A DNA stretch of 64,000 nt from Tribonema minus (taxonomy: Eukaryota > Sar > Xanthophyceae > Tribonematales > Tribonemataceae), in the NCBI GenBank assembly GCA_017506865.1, contig JAFCMP010000223.1, positions 1,922,001 through 1,986,000 on the forward strand, given 5' to 3'. Positions 33,026 through 45,000 of this stretch are shown here, one piece after another. A program made the position numbers and the translations under genes. The stretch's first letter is position 1; every line of letters starts with the position of its first letter. The notes beneath the pieces were generated by a model, which was not told where the DNA came from, did no database searches, and worked only from the letters and a program-made list of their open reading frames with translations.

Positions 33026-33604
33026 CAGTTGAGTCGTGCCGCTGCGAATCCCCTCATCTCACAATCAGGGTGCGCCAGGAGTGGAGCTGAGCGGAGTGCG
33101 TCCTTCAAAATGGCCCAGGCTGCTACCACATCATCACTGAGCTCATATGTTGCCTCCTTGGTACATAGCAATGATAGGCTCCGCGATGTCACTGTAATGT
33201 GGGATGTACTCCCTGTAATATGAGGCCATCTGAAGGTACGAGCGAGCCTCCGCTATGTTGCGCGGGGGTTGCAGCTTGTCTATAGATATAGCTGCCACCT
33301 TAGCTGGGTCCACCTCTCGGCCGCCGCCGTGTACGATGTGGCCAAGGAATTTGGCTCGTACATAGCTGAGCAAATGACATTTGGTGGGTTTCAGCACCAG
33401 CCAGCCGAGTGGACACCCTCTCCACGTGCTCCCAGTGCTGCCGGAATGTGAGACTGAAGATGAGCACGTCGTCGATGCCACAGTGTATACCAATGAATAC
33501 ACCCAGAGAGCATCGTGCCCTACAGCTAACTCCATCATGCGCTGGCACGCTAGCCCCATGGTGCCCACGGTCCATTGAAACTGCCCCCACCGTGTCTGAA
33601 AGGC

Positions 33605-34015
33605 TGTGACGGGGCGAGACTCATGAGACGTTTGGTGGTTATAGTTGAGACTGTGCTTACTTGCGGGAGCCATTTGGTCTGTTGGGCTTGTATCAGGGCC
33701 AGCTTCCGTGCTTGTCTCTCAGTCTCCAAGACTGCTGTGATCAGAACAACTGAAACTTCCCCAGGCCCCAAGTTCACACCCCTAAGAAGTCTTGAACTTT
33801 TTCCCTTTGAACCTCAAGCCATGTCTAACCGCTGCTTTCTGAACTCTTGAGTATGACCGGATACCAGAAACTGCTCATCATGTACCGTGAAGTAATTCCT
33901 TGTCCAGAATACATATATCAAACCGTATCTTGAGTATGACCGGATACCAGAAACTGCTCATCATGTACCGTGAAGTAATTCCTTGTCCAGAATACATATA
34001 TCAAACCGTATCACT
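33605..34015 (-). mobile_element. Small non-autonomous element, copy 2, inserted in the reverse transcriptase
   Basis: Opposite in orientation to 29007-29322. The RT reading breaks exactly at its edges: ...IELDRE on one side and SRPVTAFQTRW on the other, which join into a normal gypsy RT sequence when the insert is ignored. TGAG is found at both edges, a candidate 4-bp target-site duplication. It is longer than copy 1 because of an 83-bp tandem duplication. Confidence 0.8.
33845..34010. repeat. Perfect 83-bp tandem duplication in element copy 2
   Basis: Units 33845-33927 and 33928-34010 both read TCTTGAGTATGACCGG... and end AAACCGTA. They are identical or nearly so, hence recent. Confidence 0.9.
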
Positions 34016-34724
34016 CACGGTCCAGCTCAATCTGCCAGAAGCCGTCCTGCGCATCTGCTGAGGAGAAGTGTACCGCGCCGTCAAAAGCATTGTGCATCTC
34101 ATCAGTGCGAGGCAGTGGGTAAGCGTCCATGCCGTCCCCATGCTCCACAATGGCCTTGTTGACAGCGCGCAGGTCCTGCACCACTCGCAGACGCCCATTC
34201 GGTTTTGGCACTAGAAGGAGCGGAGAGTTCCAGGCGAAGCTGCCGGCTCAATGACCCCCAGCCGCAGTAATCGATCTACCTCCTTCCACAGGGTGTCCAG
34301 CTCCAGGATCGAGTAGCGGCGCATCTTTCCACGAAAGGACCTTGCATCCCCCACGTCAATGTGATGCCGTACCACACTGAGTGGCCCAGGAATTGGCCGC
34401 GGGAGCTTGCCGTCGAAGCAGAACGCGCCAGCCTGTGCCAAGCGTAGAAGCACAAGGTCCAACTCCACTTGCTCCTCATCCGTGAGGTGGGCAGTTTGTT
34501 CTTGAGAGAAGCAAGCCAGAGCAGAAATCTCCTCATGGTGGGTGGCACTGCTGAACCTGTCTGCAGGCGTTCTCGAAGTCGTTGCCACCTCAGCTCAGTC
34601 CCAGCAGGTAGCTCTGAAGGCGCGGAAGGAGGCGGAGGAACTGGCAAACCCAGCTATCTATCGACATCAACATGCTCCACCTTCTTCAAGTTGTCTGCCC
34701 CCAATTTGAAAGCTGAGCTTTTAA

Positions 34725-35815
34725 CCCCGGGACAGCGAGCGCTGCTGCTCCAGCGCAGCAGCGCTCAGCGCATCTGCGCGCGCAGGCCGTGGGGACCGCT
34801 GCTGCGGCGCCTGCGCCTCACCGGCAGCAGCAGCAGCGGCGGCAGCGTCTGTCGCAGCGGCGGCGGTGCCCTGAGCGCTGCTGCCGCTGCCGCCACGTGC
34901 GCCCAGCGCCGCCGCCGCCGCGGGCCTCAGCGGGGCGCTGCAGAATGTCGGCGAGCGTCGTCTGCTGCAGCAGCTGCGCCTGGTTGAGCGCAAAAGTGTA
35001 GCGGTTGGGGGACCACAGCTCGTGGAGCGCTGCCTTGAGGGCCTCCAGCAGCGCCGCCTCGCCGGTCACAAACACCTGCATTTCTCGCGCAGCACGGGTT
35101 GCGGGTGGAGGGGTTTGGGGGGTTACGCTAGCCTAAGGGCTATGGCACGGAGGGGGATGCATGTGCCCATGGGGTACAGAGGGGGGTGCGTTGGCTACGC
35201 GTTGAACGTCGACGGCCAATCAGACAACGGCGCACATATGAACAGCGCATGCGCATGTGAAAGGGGGTCCAAAGTGCACGTGCTCAAATTGGCGGCATCA
35301 GGGCAGAAGTGAGAGAACTTCATCCAAACAAAACAGCATGAGATTCCGCACCAGCTCGGCCTAATTGGCATCGGACTTTCACACATTGTCAAGCGGATCC
35401 ATGACCCGCGCTGGACGGCTGGCATTGGACAGTGGACACTGCATTATTGTTGAACAGCGGTAAACGCTTCTGGTGAGGTTCAAGCAGCTCATGACATACG
35501 CCCACCGCTGAGCAGGGCGGCCACGGAGAGTCACCAGTTGCCGTACCACGCGCAGCCTGCATGCAGGATGCTCGATATACATGCCTAAGGATCTGCCAGC
35601 GCACCAGTATGCAAAGGCATACTCTGAAGCTACTAGTACAATGCAATCAGCGCATCACACATTCTGTGATTGACCATCGCATTCCATCAGGCCACAAACG
35701 CGCACGCGCTTACCTTGCGCTTGTCGGGCGTGACGTTGACGTCGAAGTCTCCCGGCGGCAGCTGCACGTTGATGACGGCCGCGGGCTTGTTTCTCATCTC
35801 GTACTGCTGCCACAC
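34725..35815 (-). pseudogene. MutL/PMS-type mismatch repair gene, two exons of the ATPase domain, truncated
   Basis: Exon 35815-35714 is 34 codons ending DFDVNVTPDKRK, followed by a GTAAG donor. DVNVTPDKR is the hallmark at the end of the N-terminal GHKL ATPase domain of PMS1/PMS2-type MutL proteins, which nick DNA in mismatch repair in the nucleus. The next exon starts at 35075 (VFVTGEAALLEALKAALHEL) with matching phase and continues with YTFALNQAQ, like the linker start in the family. It then becomes Ala/Gly-rich and, after a likely one-base frame change, stops at 34722-34724. The upstream ATP-binding motifs and the C-terminal endonuclease domain are not in the window, and gypsy sequence lies directly downstream. 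Either this is a fragment, or the remaining exons are too diverged for me to see. Confidence 0.7.
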
Positions 35816-35828
35816 CTGCGAGCGCGCA

Positions 35829-36220
35829 CGCGCTTGCGATGTGCAAGGTTGTTTAGGGCAGCCTCTAATATACTGTTAAGCAACGATAGGGTGAATGTTG
35901 GTGTCACCGCGGGTACGTGACCGCCATGGCAATGAGATCATGGGATAATGGGCGCCATCAACACACTTGCTGGACAGCGTGACGCCCCCGTCGTTCCAGG
36001 GTACGTGCACGTGCACAAGAGCAAGTCGCACATACCTAAATTGTCCGCACGTCAGTGCATGCGTGCACGCGCATCACAAGTCAAGTGGGAGTTGTATAGG
36101 TGCAAGACCCGGTCCGCCTGAAAGTGGACGATCACCACTTAACGAGCGAAGAAAGGGAGCCTTCAACATCGACAGCAGGCGGAGAGGGGAGGCATCAACC
36201 TGAACAGGCTTTTGGGGATT
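35829..36220. other. No gene recognised
   Basis: If the PMS-type gene were complete its upstream exons should lie here or beyond on the minus strand, but I find no ATP-binding motif such as ENSLDAG or GFRGEAL. Confidence 0.5.
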
Positions 36221-36615
36221 GCATGTCAGTGATGGCTACAGAGCTGCCCTCAAACTGTGCTGTATGTCACACGTCACTCAACCTGACGGCAATGCTTTGG
36301 TGTGCTGCTGCTGATGCTTGGTGCTGCTAATGTTTTAGGTTGGCCTCAACGTGGAAGCCAAGGATTTGTACCTTCTGGTGGGCCGAATTGACTCCAGCAC
36401 ACCAACCACTGAGGTTTCCTGCGAAGAGTTTCTGCATTTCATTGCACTGAGCGAGGATGAGGTGGACGAAGTATGTGATGCACTGAGGTAAGTCAGAGCT
36501 GAAACCTTGGTTACGTTACAAGCGTTGATGAAGTTTCTCCCGCTGTCGCTGACATCCTGTCACACTTGCGTAATAGTGGCCACATCCACAAGTGACTACC
36601 ACGAATGCTATATTC
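36221..36615 (+). pseudogene. Displaced copy of an exon of the EF-hand gene with its intron flanks
   Basis: Matches about 48205-48581. The exon part (36339-36487, 149 nt) is open and codes VGLNVEAKDLYLLVGRIDSS and EEFLHFIALSEDEVDEVCDA, with two codon changes seen relative to the genic copy. It keeps an AG acceptor and has a standard GTAAGT donor, while the genic copy has GCAAGT. Because intron sequence on both sides is copied too, it is a segmental duplication about 12 kb upstream and not a separate exon. Confidence 0.8.
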
Positions 36616-37500
36616 AGTTGCTGACATGCCCTTCATTGAAATCCAGCTACTTGTACAGCTACTTGTACAGTAGTGCAGAGAGCATGGAAAGGTGCAGCAG
36701 TGACAGATTTTCACTGAAATTTCAAGCAGCAGGAGACAGGGTCGCCAGTATTCAACATCGAGCCGTGCGGGTCGTGTGAACGTCAACGCGCGCAATCTCG
36801 AAGCCCGGGGGCCTGGTGGAGCGCTTGAAAGCGCCCCTTCTGCCCGCTTTCAACCACTCGCCGGCACACTTCAAGCGATCGTTTCCTAGTCCTGGTGAAA
36901 ACATCAAAGCGCTGCTCAACAAGCATGGTTGGGCAGGCATGACTTGGTTCTATGATGGCATCTTCACCATCGTACTTTCTACTTCCATTATAATATGGTC
37001 AGCTGTACCCATCCTCATTGCCGACATTGAATGCAGTGATATTTTGTAATATGCGTGATGCTATGCTTGCTTGTCATTAATTCAATAAGTTGGCTCACGT
37101 TGCTTGAGGATTTCGCAGCAAATTGAAGTTGTCATACTAGTAGCAGCATCTTGTGTAGTCATTTGTGCCTGTGTTACCCTATGCAAGGCGGGCCATGTGG
37201 TGTACACGCATCATAATACTTGCATGATTGCGATCATTACGGCACATACGGTTTACAGTTGGGAGTACGATTTTACAATTACGGTTATGACTGTAACTGC
37301 GGTTGTACGATCACAGGTACGGTATACGATTACGGTTGTGGTACGGTACGTTTACGGCCGGCCGGCCTACGGAGTATGTTTTCAAAAACCTGCGGTTTTC
37401 GCAACCCTAAAGAGGAGGCACATAACAGGTGCAAATGTGGGCGCCGTATGATGGCTGCGGCTGGTGCACTGAACAACGCAGAACAGAGCAGGTGCTGACG
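36616..37500. other. No firm gene; contains a degenerate TACGGTT-type block
   Basis: A 77-codon plus-strand frame (36816-37049) starts with a plausible segment and ends in a hydrophobic stretch, but nothing supports it. At about 37240-37370 short variants of TACGGTT, GTACGAT and ACGGTAC follow each other and are partly self-complementary. Confidence 0.4.
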
Positions 37501-37562
37501 CGTGTGGCGCGCACGTACGCAAGCGCACGGAAAACCGCAACATAAAGCCGGCATCGCAACGC

Positions 37563-38877
37563 TGCACTGCAGTACTCAAAGGCTCAAATTCCGTGGGCGG
37601 CTTCTTGGCCGTCCGCCGGGGCGGCGCCCTGTTGCTTTTGGGCTGAGCGGGTCCCTTGCTGTGGCTGGGGCGGCTGATGGACTGGCGGGCGTGCTTGGCA
37701 TCCTCCTCCTCCTCCTCCGCGTCCTCGTCCTCGTCCTCATCCTCCGCATCCTCGCCCTCCGCATCCTCGTCCTCCGCGCCCTCGTCCTCCGCTTCCTCGC
37801 CCTCGTCCTCCGCGGCCTGCTGCTGCTCAGGCGCCTCGTCGGGGGCCTCGGAGCCCGAGGCCTTGTCCACTTCCATGACCTGCCAGCAACAGATGGCCAT
37901 GGGCAAAGTGAGGTGGTTGGGGGGGGCGACACAGCGACACGGTGTCCACACGAGCGTCGGCAAGGGGCACTAAGGATGTGAGGCAGAGGCGGCAGCACTC
38001 GCACGGCAAATCCTTGTCACGAGAAAAGATTGCAACGCTGTGGCGGCAAAGGTGAGGATAGGCGGTGGCAAAAGAAGGACTATGCGGTTGGCAACAAGGG
38101 CAGCAGCAGCAGGACAGCACCACCACGCACAGCAAGCAACACCTTGCACGGCAACAGCACACACAGGAGCAGGAGCAGCAGTCTCACCTCGCTCGTGTCC
38201 CCCTCCAGGTCAGGCACTGTGGGGGAGGTTTCTGTGTACTTGATGCCGAAGGTGCAGGCGCGACGAGGAGCACGAGGGGTTGTCATGATGTCAGCACACC
38301 TAGCTCGCTGGTGGTGTGTTGGGATTGTTGTCAAAATTAAAAAAGGCGCCAAGGAGATTTTGTTTTTCAGAGCGGCACCCCGGCGAGGACACTGCAGTGC
38401 GTGGATAGAGGAGATGCAATGCGTGTGCCCATTTGAGCGCTGCTGAATGGCAGCCCCGGCCGCTACGCCATCGCACGCACTGCGTAAAACCCCACCACAC
38501 TCGATACCTGCACACGCAAAGGGCTATGGCTACACACCCCAGCACAGTAGCAACACCGCACGGTGCAGCTGCTGAGGTACAGCTGCCTGCTGACAGGGCC
38601 GTGTTAGCCAGCTGGAGACTGGCTGCTACTGCTGCTGATGTACCTGAAGGGCTGTGCAGAAGCTGCAGCCCCGCACATCAGCATAGCACCAGAACAGCGC
38701 ACTGACATTGGGCAACGGCGCACGTTGTAATGTACGTACCTGCGCGACCTGCTTCTGCTGCGTATCCCCGCCCCTGCCTCACAGGCAGCCTGCGCCTTCA
38801 CCAAGGCGTCCAGCGCAGCGCCGTCCTCCGACGCAGCTTCAACTGCTGCCACCGCTGCCGACACCCTCGCTGCAGCG
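37563..38877 (-). CDS. Possible minus-strand gene with an acidic region and basic tail
   Basis: Three candidate exons. First, about 38877-38732 (SAAVAAVEAASEDGAALDAL, ending in an RSRSRSR run before a GTACGT donor). Second, about 38297-38212 (CTFGIKYTETSPTVPDLEGD, followed by GTGAGA). Third, 37880-37563, from a CAG acceptor, starting VMEVDKASGSEAPDEAPEQQ, then about 60 residues nearly all Glu/Asp/Ala, then a Lys/Arg/Pro-rich part. The second and third exons join in phase. An acidic stretch followed by a basic one is common in nuclear and chromatin proteins, but I cannot name it, and linkage of the first exon is a guess. The opposite strand shows a Ser/Leu-rich shadow of the acidic region. Confidence 0.35.
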
Positions 38878-38929
38878 CTGTTTACCTGTACCCTTACCTA
38901 ACCGAGGCTTCGTACATGTACCCTCACCT

Positions 38930-39482
38930 AAGCAAGCCTTCATACAAACAATTTTGAAGCCCCCCCCCCCCCGCCTGCTGTCAATGCTGAACCCCGGGAA
39001 TAGCCCAGCGACCTCTGGATGGCGGCCCGGACGTTGTTGTGATAAATCCGTCCGCATAGGAGTGAGTGGTGACTCCAGGCCATGTCGTTGCGTTTTCTGC
39101 CCACTTTCCCATTGCTGTTGCAGAAATCCGCCTCCGTGCGGTCCAGATTATTATATACGACTTCATGTCCGCCTCCGTGCGCGTGCAGAACCAGCGTACC
39201 AGGCCGCTCCCAGGTGGCTCAAGAGAGATTTACCGACACTGTGAATGGTAGGCTGCTGCTGCTGCTGTTGCTGCTGCCGTTACGCGTAAGCTTGCGACCC
39301 ACCTCTCTGCTTTCGTGCTTTGCTTGCCACTGCTAGAGTTCCACTTGTGTGTTTGTTCTTTTTTTTGCTTTGTTTTTTTTTCAAAAATTTTGCTTTTGCA
39401 CGGTTTATTCTTGATAACCGATGAAGAGGAAGTCATGTTGAAGTTAGTTTTGTGCGTCGACGCGACACACAGCAGTAGCCAA
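38930..39482. other. No gene recognised; upstream region of the EF-hand gene
   Basis: Contains C/T-rich tracts (runs of T at 39360-39385) just before the first exon I can place. The polypyrimidine look would also fit an intron, so earlier exons of the EF-hand gene may exist upstream. Confidence 0.4.
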
Positions 39483-42060
39483 ATGACTACACGTCTCCTG
39501 GCCAATACCTTCAGATCGAGCCCAAGCAAAGCCACATCTGTGCCCGCTGCCACCGGCGGAGCGCGCCATGCTGGTAGCCCTGTGCATCGACCCAGCACTG
39601 CCAAAGTGGACATTACATCACTTGAGGGGGAAGCTTTATGGGTCCAGATCAAGACTACAGTCAGGCGACAGGCCCACAAGGGGCCCGGCGGGTGAGTTCA
39701 GCAATCTAATATTTGCAGAGTGTGCAGATACAATGAGGCCGTTAACCTCGTGATTGACTTCGTTCGCAACAGATTTCTGGAGCTGGAGCGCTACGTGCTG
39801 GAGCTGTTTGGCAAATATTCCCAATCTGGTGGGCTGCTGAGGGATGGCTTTGGAGAGGTAAGAAGTGCTCTTATGTGTTGATAGCGCAATGCTGTTCAAT
39901 CAGAGTTCTTCGAGAAAATGCCCTATCGAGCTCGTTGCAAGCTTATTTGCCAACAACAATGCCTGGAGGCACGACGTTGCGCTGATGGGTCAGCAGGAGA
40001 GCCGCAGCCAAGGCAGCAGCTGCAGCCGCAGCAGTAGCACCAAAGTGTATTACAGCCTCCAGCGGCAGCAAGCTGCCTTTGACCTATTGCAGTTCGTATG
40101 TTGCCTTTACGCAGATGTGTTTGCAAAGGAGTGGCAATAGCTCCTGAGGAATTAGCAAGAGCTCTGACTACTGGCCGATGCGGGATGGGATGCAACCGAG
40201 TAGTATTGATGCTGCATAGCAACAGAAGCAGCTGACATTTGGGGTGCCGTAGAGCAAAACAATCATTCTCACGGGCAATGCATGGTGCGCAACCACGCAA
40301 CAAATTGCCTGAGGGGCTAAACCGCAGGCACACAACGAGCCCCAGATGGGAGCGATGAGTACACCCCCATCTGATTTAATGGAGCGAACTCGCTTCAATG
40401 CCGACTGGCTGCCTCGTGTAGTCGTGTCTACAAGAGCTCTGGTGTTGTGTGTGTCTAGGCAGACTGTGAGCAATTAAGCAGAGTGTATATGGCTCCCAGC
40501 ACACTCCCCTCGCTTCCTCCTATTTATCCACTTGCTGGTTCCTGTTTTATGGCCCCATTTTGGGCCACGTCGCCAATAATCACTATGCATATCCAAAAAC
40601 GACAATATGAGTAGCAGACCACCGCTTACGATTTGAGCATGGGTGAAAAGCCAATCAACGCCGTTGTCGGCATGATTATACACTCATTGTTTGAGGGCTG
40701 GTATTGGCCTACACAGGCATTGGAGTATCAAATACTTTCAGGTACCCTCATTCAGATGACCATCAAAAATGCAAATGACTCAAAAATGCAATGACTCACA
40801 CTGCTGCTTTTAAATCTAATTTGGCAAATTGCAGGCAATGCGTGATATTGTTGGTGAGACTCTGCTGCCCTCGCGCTTGGATGGGATATTTGCAAAGTTC
40901 GATACAAAGTCTTCAAGTCAGGTGAGACAAATGCTGTGTGAAGCCACTTCACTGCCTTGCACATACCCATTGTACACCGCCATAGCATGCTCCTGAAGTA
41001 CAGGTGCCTGCTGTTGCAAGTAAATGAGTACAGTAGTGGCACTGAAAGCAATCGCATAAAGTGATGCTATACCTGATGCAACAACACAACGACCACCTGG
41101 TGCAATGCAAACACAAGAATGCTACGCATCATGCCAAGCTCCCCATCAAAGCACCGACTTTCCATTATGAATATTATAAGTATTATGTACTTCAAGTGTT
41201 GATACTTTGAATGTAATGAAAGAGGAATGCTGCCGACAGAGACACGTACTGCTGCAACAAGCAAGAATGCCACTCCATTGACTCTGCAGCGCACGACAGG
41301 TAAACAATTACTTCAGAAGTACTTCAGAAGTATGTGCTGCCTGCCTGTGTGGCCCACGCTATTCTGTTGTGACTTTTTTTTGGCAGGGGTTTGTTACTGA
41401 TGAGGAATTTGTGGAGGGTATGCTACTGGATGAGCAGGAGCTGAAGCAAATGCTCAAAACCCTGCGAGAAGCCATGAACAAGAAGTTCGGCAAAAGGTAA
41501 TCACATTCTTTCCGAGACCGCTGATCTAAATACAAGCTTACCTTGTTATGGTGCAACTGTGCATGGCTTCTGTTAGGCTGTTGTAGCCATTGTCCAGGAG
41601 TGCGCTTGCACAGCATTGTGATTTGACTGACCATTTCCACCAGTGCGCTTGCACAGCAGAGTGATTTATGTGACCATTTCCACCACGAGTCAGGTTCTTA
41701 TGGGTACGGACAAGCAGGTCACCTACTAGTGGTTGCCATTGCTCAGCAACCAGCAAAGCATCGTCAAGCTCGCTGGTGCACCGCTCTCATACTGCATTAT
41801 GATGTCATTTACAACTACTGTTCACAAAAACAGAACCTTGCTGCTTCGGTCAATACGTCGTGGCGTGCAGAGAGAGCCTTCTGCGTGAGCTGTATGACCA
41901 CCTGTCAGGGCCAAACAGGAGTGAGGCGGTGTCCATGGCGGAGATGTGTGACCTCATATCGGAATGGGTGGGTATGGACCTATCTGAGGGCGAGGTGCTG
42001 ACTGCTACAGACATTATGGACCTGGACCAGGATGGCGCTGTGTCGCTTGACGACTTCATG
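39483..42060 (+). other. EF-hand gene, exons 1-5
   Basis: Exons: 39483-39691 (first ATG in this frame is at 39483), 39719-39858, 40835-40921, 41387-41496, 41871-42060. All junctions are in phase. Exon 2 is helical (NLVIDFVRNRFLELERYVLE). Exons 3-4 hold a degenerate EF-hand (FAKFDTKSSSQ joined to GFVTDEEF). Exon 5 has a canonical loop, DLDQDGAVSLDD. The frame is open upstream of the ATG without a clear acceptor, so the start is uncertain. Confidence 0.75.
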
Positions 42061-45000
42061 GTGAGTTGACGCGCGGTGTTAACCACTCCTTTCGTTTGAC
42101 CAGTCAGGGTTTACATCATATCTATTCAAATAAACTGCTGTAAATGTGGGAAGGGTGCACCATTTAGGGCAGTTGTTAATTGTCAGTGTGGGCATGAAAT
42201 GTATTGGTCAGTGTTGGAACATTATGTCTACTGACCAGCTGATCGCAGTAATAATTGTGATGCTGTTTTACAGCAGCAGACTGCTATGCTAGAAGGCACG
42301 ATGGATGCTATGCCTGTGCACGCAATGATAGGTGAACGGTCATCAAACCATAGCAGGTAGTGGGAGTGACTTCTGTCAGACATCCACAGCTTTACCAGAA
42401 GAGTCCTGAGGCAATCTTACACGCAAAAAGGGTACTTAAGGTGGTATGGTTATGTGGCATGGAAGGTTGCCTGGGTGGTGGCAGGTTGTAAATGTCGTTT
42501 ACACGAGTTTGTGCAGCTGTAGTCTACGGCTCTGCCCGGGTGGCAGCAGCTGTGCATGCAAAGCACAAAGGCTGAGCAGGACTGTGTGCTGCACCGAAGG
42601 ATGATGAATGTTTCTATTGCCATTCTGCAGAAAGTTTTCTGTGTTTCACGAAACAGTGGGGCTAAGTGCCCCTTGCTATGTGCTCGGAGTTGTGCAGCAT
42701 TGAATTCGTGCTGCAATAATGCTCAGGTGATGAAGCTCTGGCGCAATGGCTGCTGAAGGCCAATAATCTCACCACTAAAACCTGCCGCATCATTGTGTTA
42801 TTCATGTGGTATATACAGCAGTTCTTCCAACTTATGTGAACAGGGAAGATCACGCGGTACCGCTACTACTTTCCTCCGCAATCAGTATGTACTAGCCGAT
42901 ACACTACACCACTGCTCAGTACCTGTGGAGTTATATAAATACTTCTTTCAATACAATCTCAAAGGGAGGCCGGGTGTTCAGGGGGTTCCCAAGGTTCACA
43001 GCCTATGCAGCAACCCAGTCTGCCTTGGCTCCAAGAGCTTGGACACTGGCGCTGCATTATAGCCCAACACTTGTGCTCCGCGCATGTACGTCATGATGCG
43101 CTCCGCCAGCTCCTGCGTATGATACATGCCTAGATTGTGAGGTTCTGGCGCTTGGCGCATGCTACAGAGTGTAATCTGAAGCAATAAAAAATTATAATAA
43201 AAGCGTGCTGGTGGTGATGTGTTCTAAGTGGCAACCATAGTAAAGTTGGAAATGATGCATCATTGATTGTGGCAGCAGCTCCGGGTCAATTTTCGATACA
43301 CAGACACAGTAAACGTCAACTATTAGTGGCTCAAGCAATAATGTCAGCAGTCTTGCAAAAGTCGCCACTAGCTATAACTGGCTTCAGCCATGTTGCCAGC
43401 AGAGTCTAGTCTTCCAGGATTCGTCGCATCTATCTTTCGTGTCCTGCATGCGCTGATGCCTTATGCTCGCTGTCAAACTCTGGTGATGAATTTGGCTGCC
43501 AACTCGAAGGGTTTCATGGGGCGCCAGGGGGAGGACATTGTGTCTGTTGACAGTGTGGCCTCTCGACTCTCATCCGCCATCGTGGACATTAAGGTATGTT
43601 CCTCATTAAGTCTCACGTCTCTTTTCGTTATGAATGCATACCTTTCAGCCGCAGAATGCATACAGAACGTATTTACAAAAATGCCAAACTATATTCACCA
43701 TATTGCAGCAATACAAGGTCTTGTGGTTGCATGCTGCACGGCATCATATCCTAGAAGTAGCACATGTCTGTTGTCACCATGTATACATAGCGTTCTCTGC
43801 GCTGGATTTGAGCGAGTTTGGGGTGAGCAGGCCCGCGATGCCTGGCGCCTTAGTTGTGTTTCCTGGGAGCAGTGAGAATCACATGAAGACACATGCTACA
43901 CATGCTGCAGTGGTGTGTGTGTGTGCGTTGAGGCATGTTGTTGTGTGTAAAACCAGCTGCACTGCAAGGCTCGACTCCCAACTACAACTGCAATGCAATC
44001 ACCATTGTAGTGAAGCCAGGCACGCAGTACACATCAATATGACGCAGCAACCATATCCATCCGTTGGTATTTGTCTGTGTGTTTTGAGCCAAAAGGTGTC
44101 GGCATCAAAGGCAGAGGAGGTGGCATTGGAGCAGCAGGGCTACAAATCGCTGACGGCAAATCTGAATGAGGGCACATTCGGCAAGCCCATATACTTGTGG
44201 TGAGTCGATTACACATTTCATGTAAATCGTGCTGAAGGTGCCCTTGGTAGACCCCACTATTTGCATCTGAGGGGTCTGCACCATTGTATGAAATCGAATT
44301 AAACGATCATAGAGCTCTAGGTGACAAGGGATGGTTATATGAGATGGTGGTGTTGCCGACTAGTCCCGTCCATGGCCGCCCATTCTTGTAATCATGTGTG
44401 CTTGTGCCCCCTGTTGCATCTGCTGCAACAGATCGTTGCAGTTCAAGTCTTTTCAGGATCCAGTTTTTGCTAGTAGATGGATGAATTAGCGAAGCAGAGT
44501 GTATGATATTGTGCTGCTTAAATGCAATCGCCCCGACTGCTGATCTGCATACGCCCTCTATCCGAGGGGCGTTGACGCTCTTTCAATACCATGGAAGGCC
44601 ACCATGCTATTCAAGATCAACAAGCCAGACCTGCCACATACTGGATGCAGGTTCCGGCGTTTGAAGCATGGAGGCGCAGGAACCCGCCTCAAGCCACTTG
44701 TGGACATTGTGGTGCATCCCAAGAGCGTCAATTCCGCTCTTGTGGTGGATGGGTATCAATGCATACCAGTCAGCCTCAACACGGTGAGCTGTAGCTTGTT
44801 GATTACTCAGTTGACACTGAGTGTGTGATCCACGCAGGCGTCAGTATGTGGCCATCTGTAGGAGATGCATTTGTTGATTGTTGTCAACTGCATGTGGGAC
44901 TGACTGCTGCTGAGATGGACTGGGTGCATGAGCAGGAAGAGGATGGCATTGCTAGTGCGATTGATTGTGCTCTTCTTCGGGCAGTCTATCGTGCCTTTTG

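Larger units (their letters stand above)
33143..34588 (-). pseudogene. gypsy reverse transcriptase, frameshifted and interrupted
   Basis: The upstream part (34588-34211) carries the HHIDVGDARSF and GVIEPAASP segments typical just before the RT palm. The next frame (34211-34011) has PKPNGRLRVVQDLRAVNK and FSSADAQDGFWQIELD, which includes the first catalytic Asp. After the insertion the frame resumes with TAFQTRWGQFQWTV, and a neighbouring frame gives GIDDVLIFS, the YxDD box with Gly in place of Tyr. The thumb and connection continue with FLGHIVHGGG and YREYIPHYSDIAEP. The repeated frame changes show it is no longer functional. Confidence 0.85.
31926..34650 (-). mobile_element. Ty3/gypsy retrotransposon fragment, broken
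   Basis: Reverse transcriptase, RNase H and the start of integrase follow each other in gypsy order on the minus strand. No LTR pair, Gag or protease is visible, and integrase stops early at 31926. At least three defects are seen: a one-base frame change near 34215, a 0.4-kb insertion at 33605-34015, and a frame change near 33025 between the connection and RNase H parts. It lies directly beside the truncated PMS-type gene, which it or its arrival may have helped to break. Confidence 0.85.

Noticed and set aside
29007-34015. The 29-kb and 33.6-kb repeats as LTRs of the gypsy element
   Set aside because: They are inverted relative to each other, and one lies inside the reverse transcriptase, so they cannot be its LTR pair.
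34469-34987. Plus-strand Ser/Arg-rich frame of 172 codons
   Set aside because: Lies opposite the reverse transcriptase start and the Ala-rich PMS linker; low complexity and no motif.
37656-37973. Plus-strand poly-Ser frame
   Set aside because: Shadow of the Glu/Asp-rich exon on the other strand.
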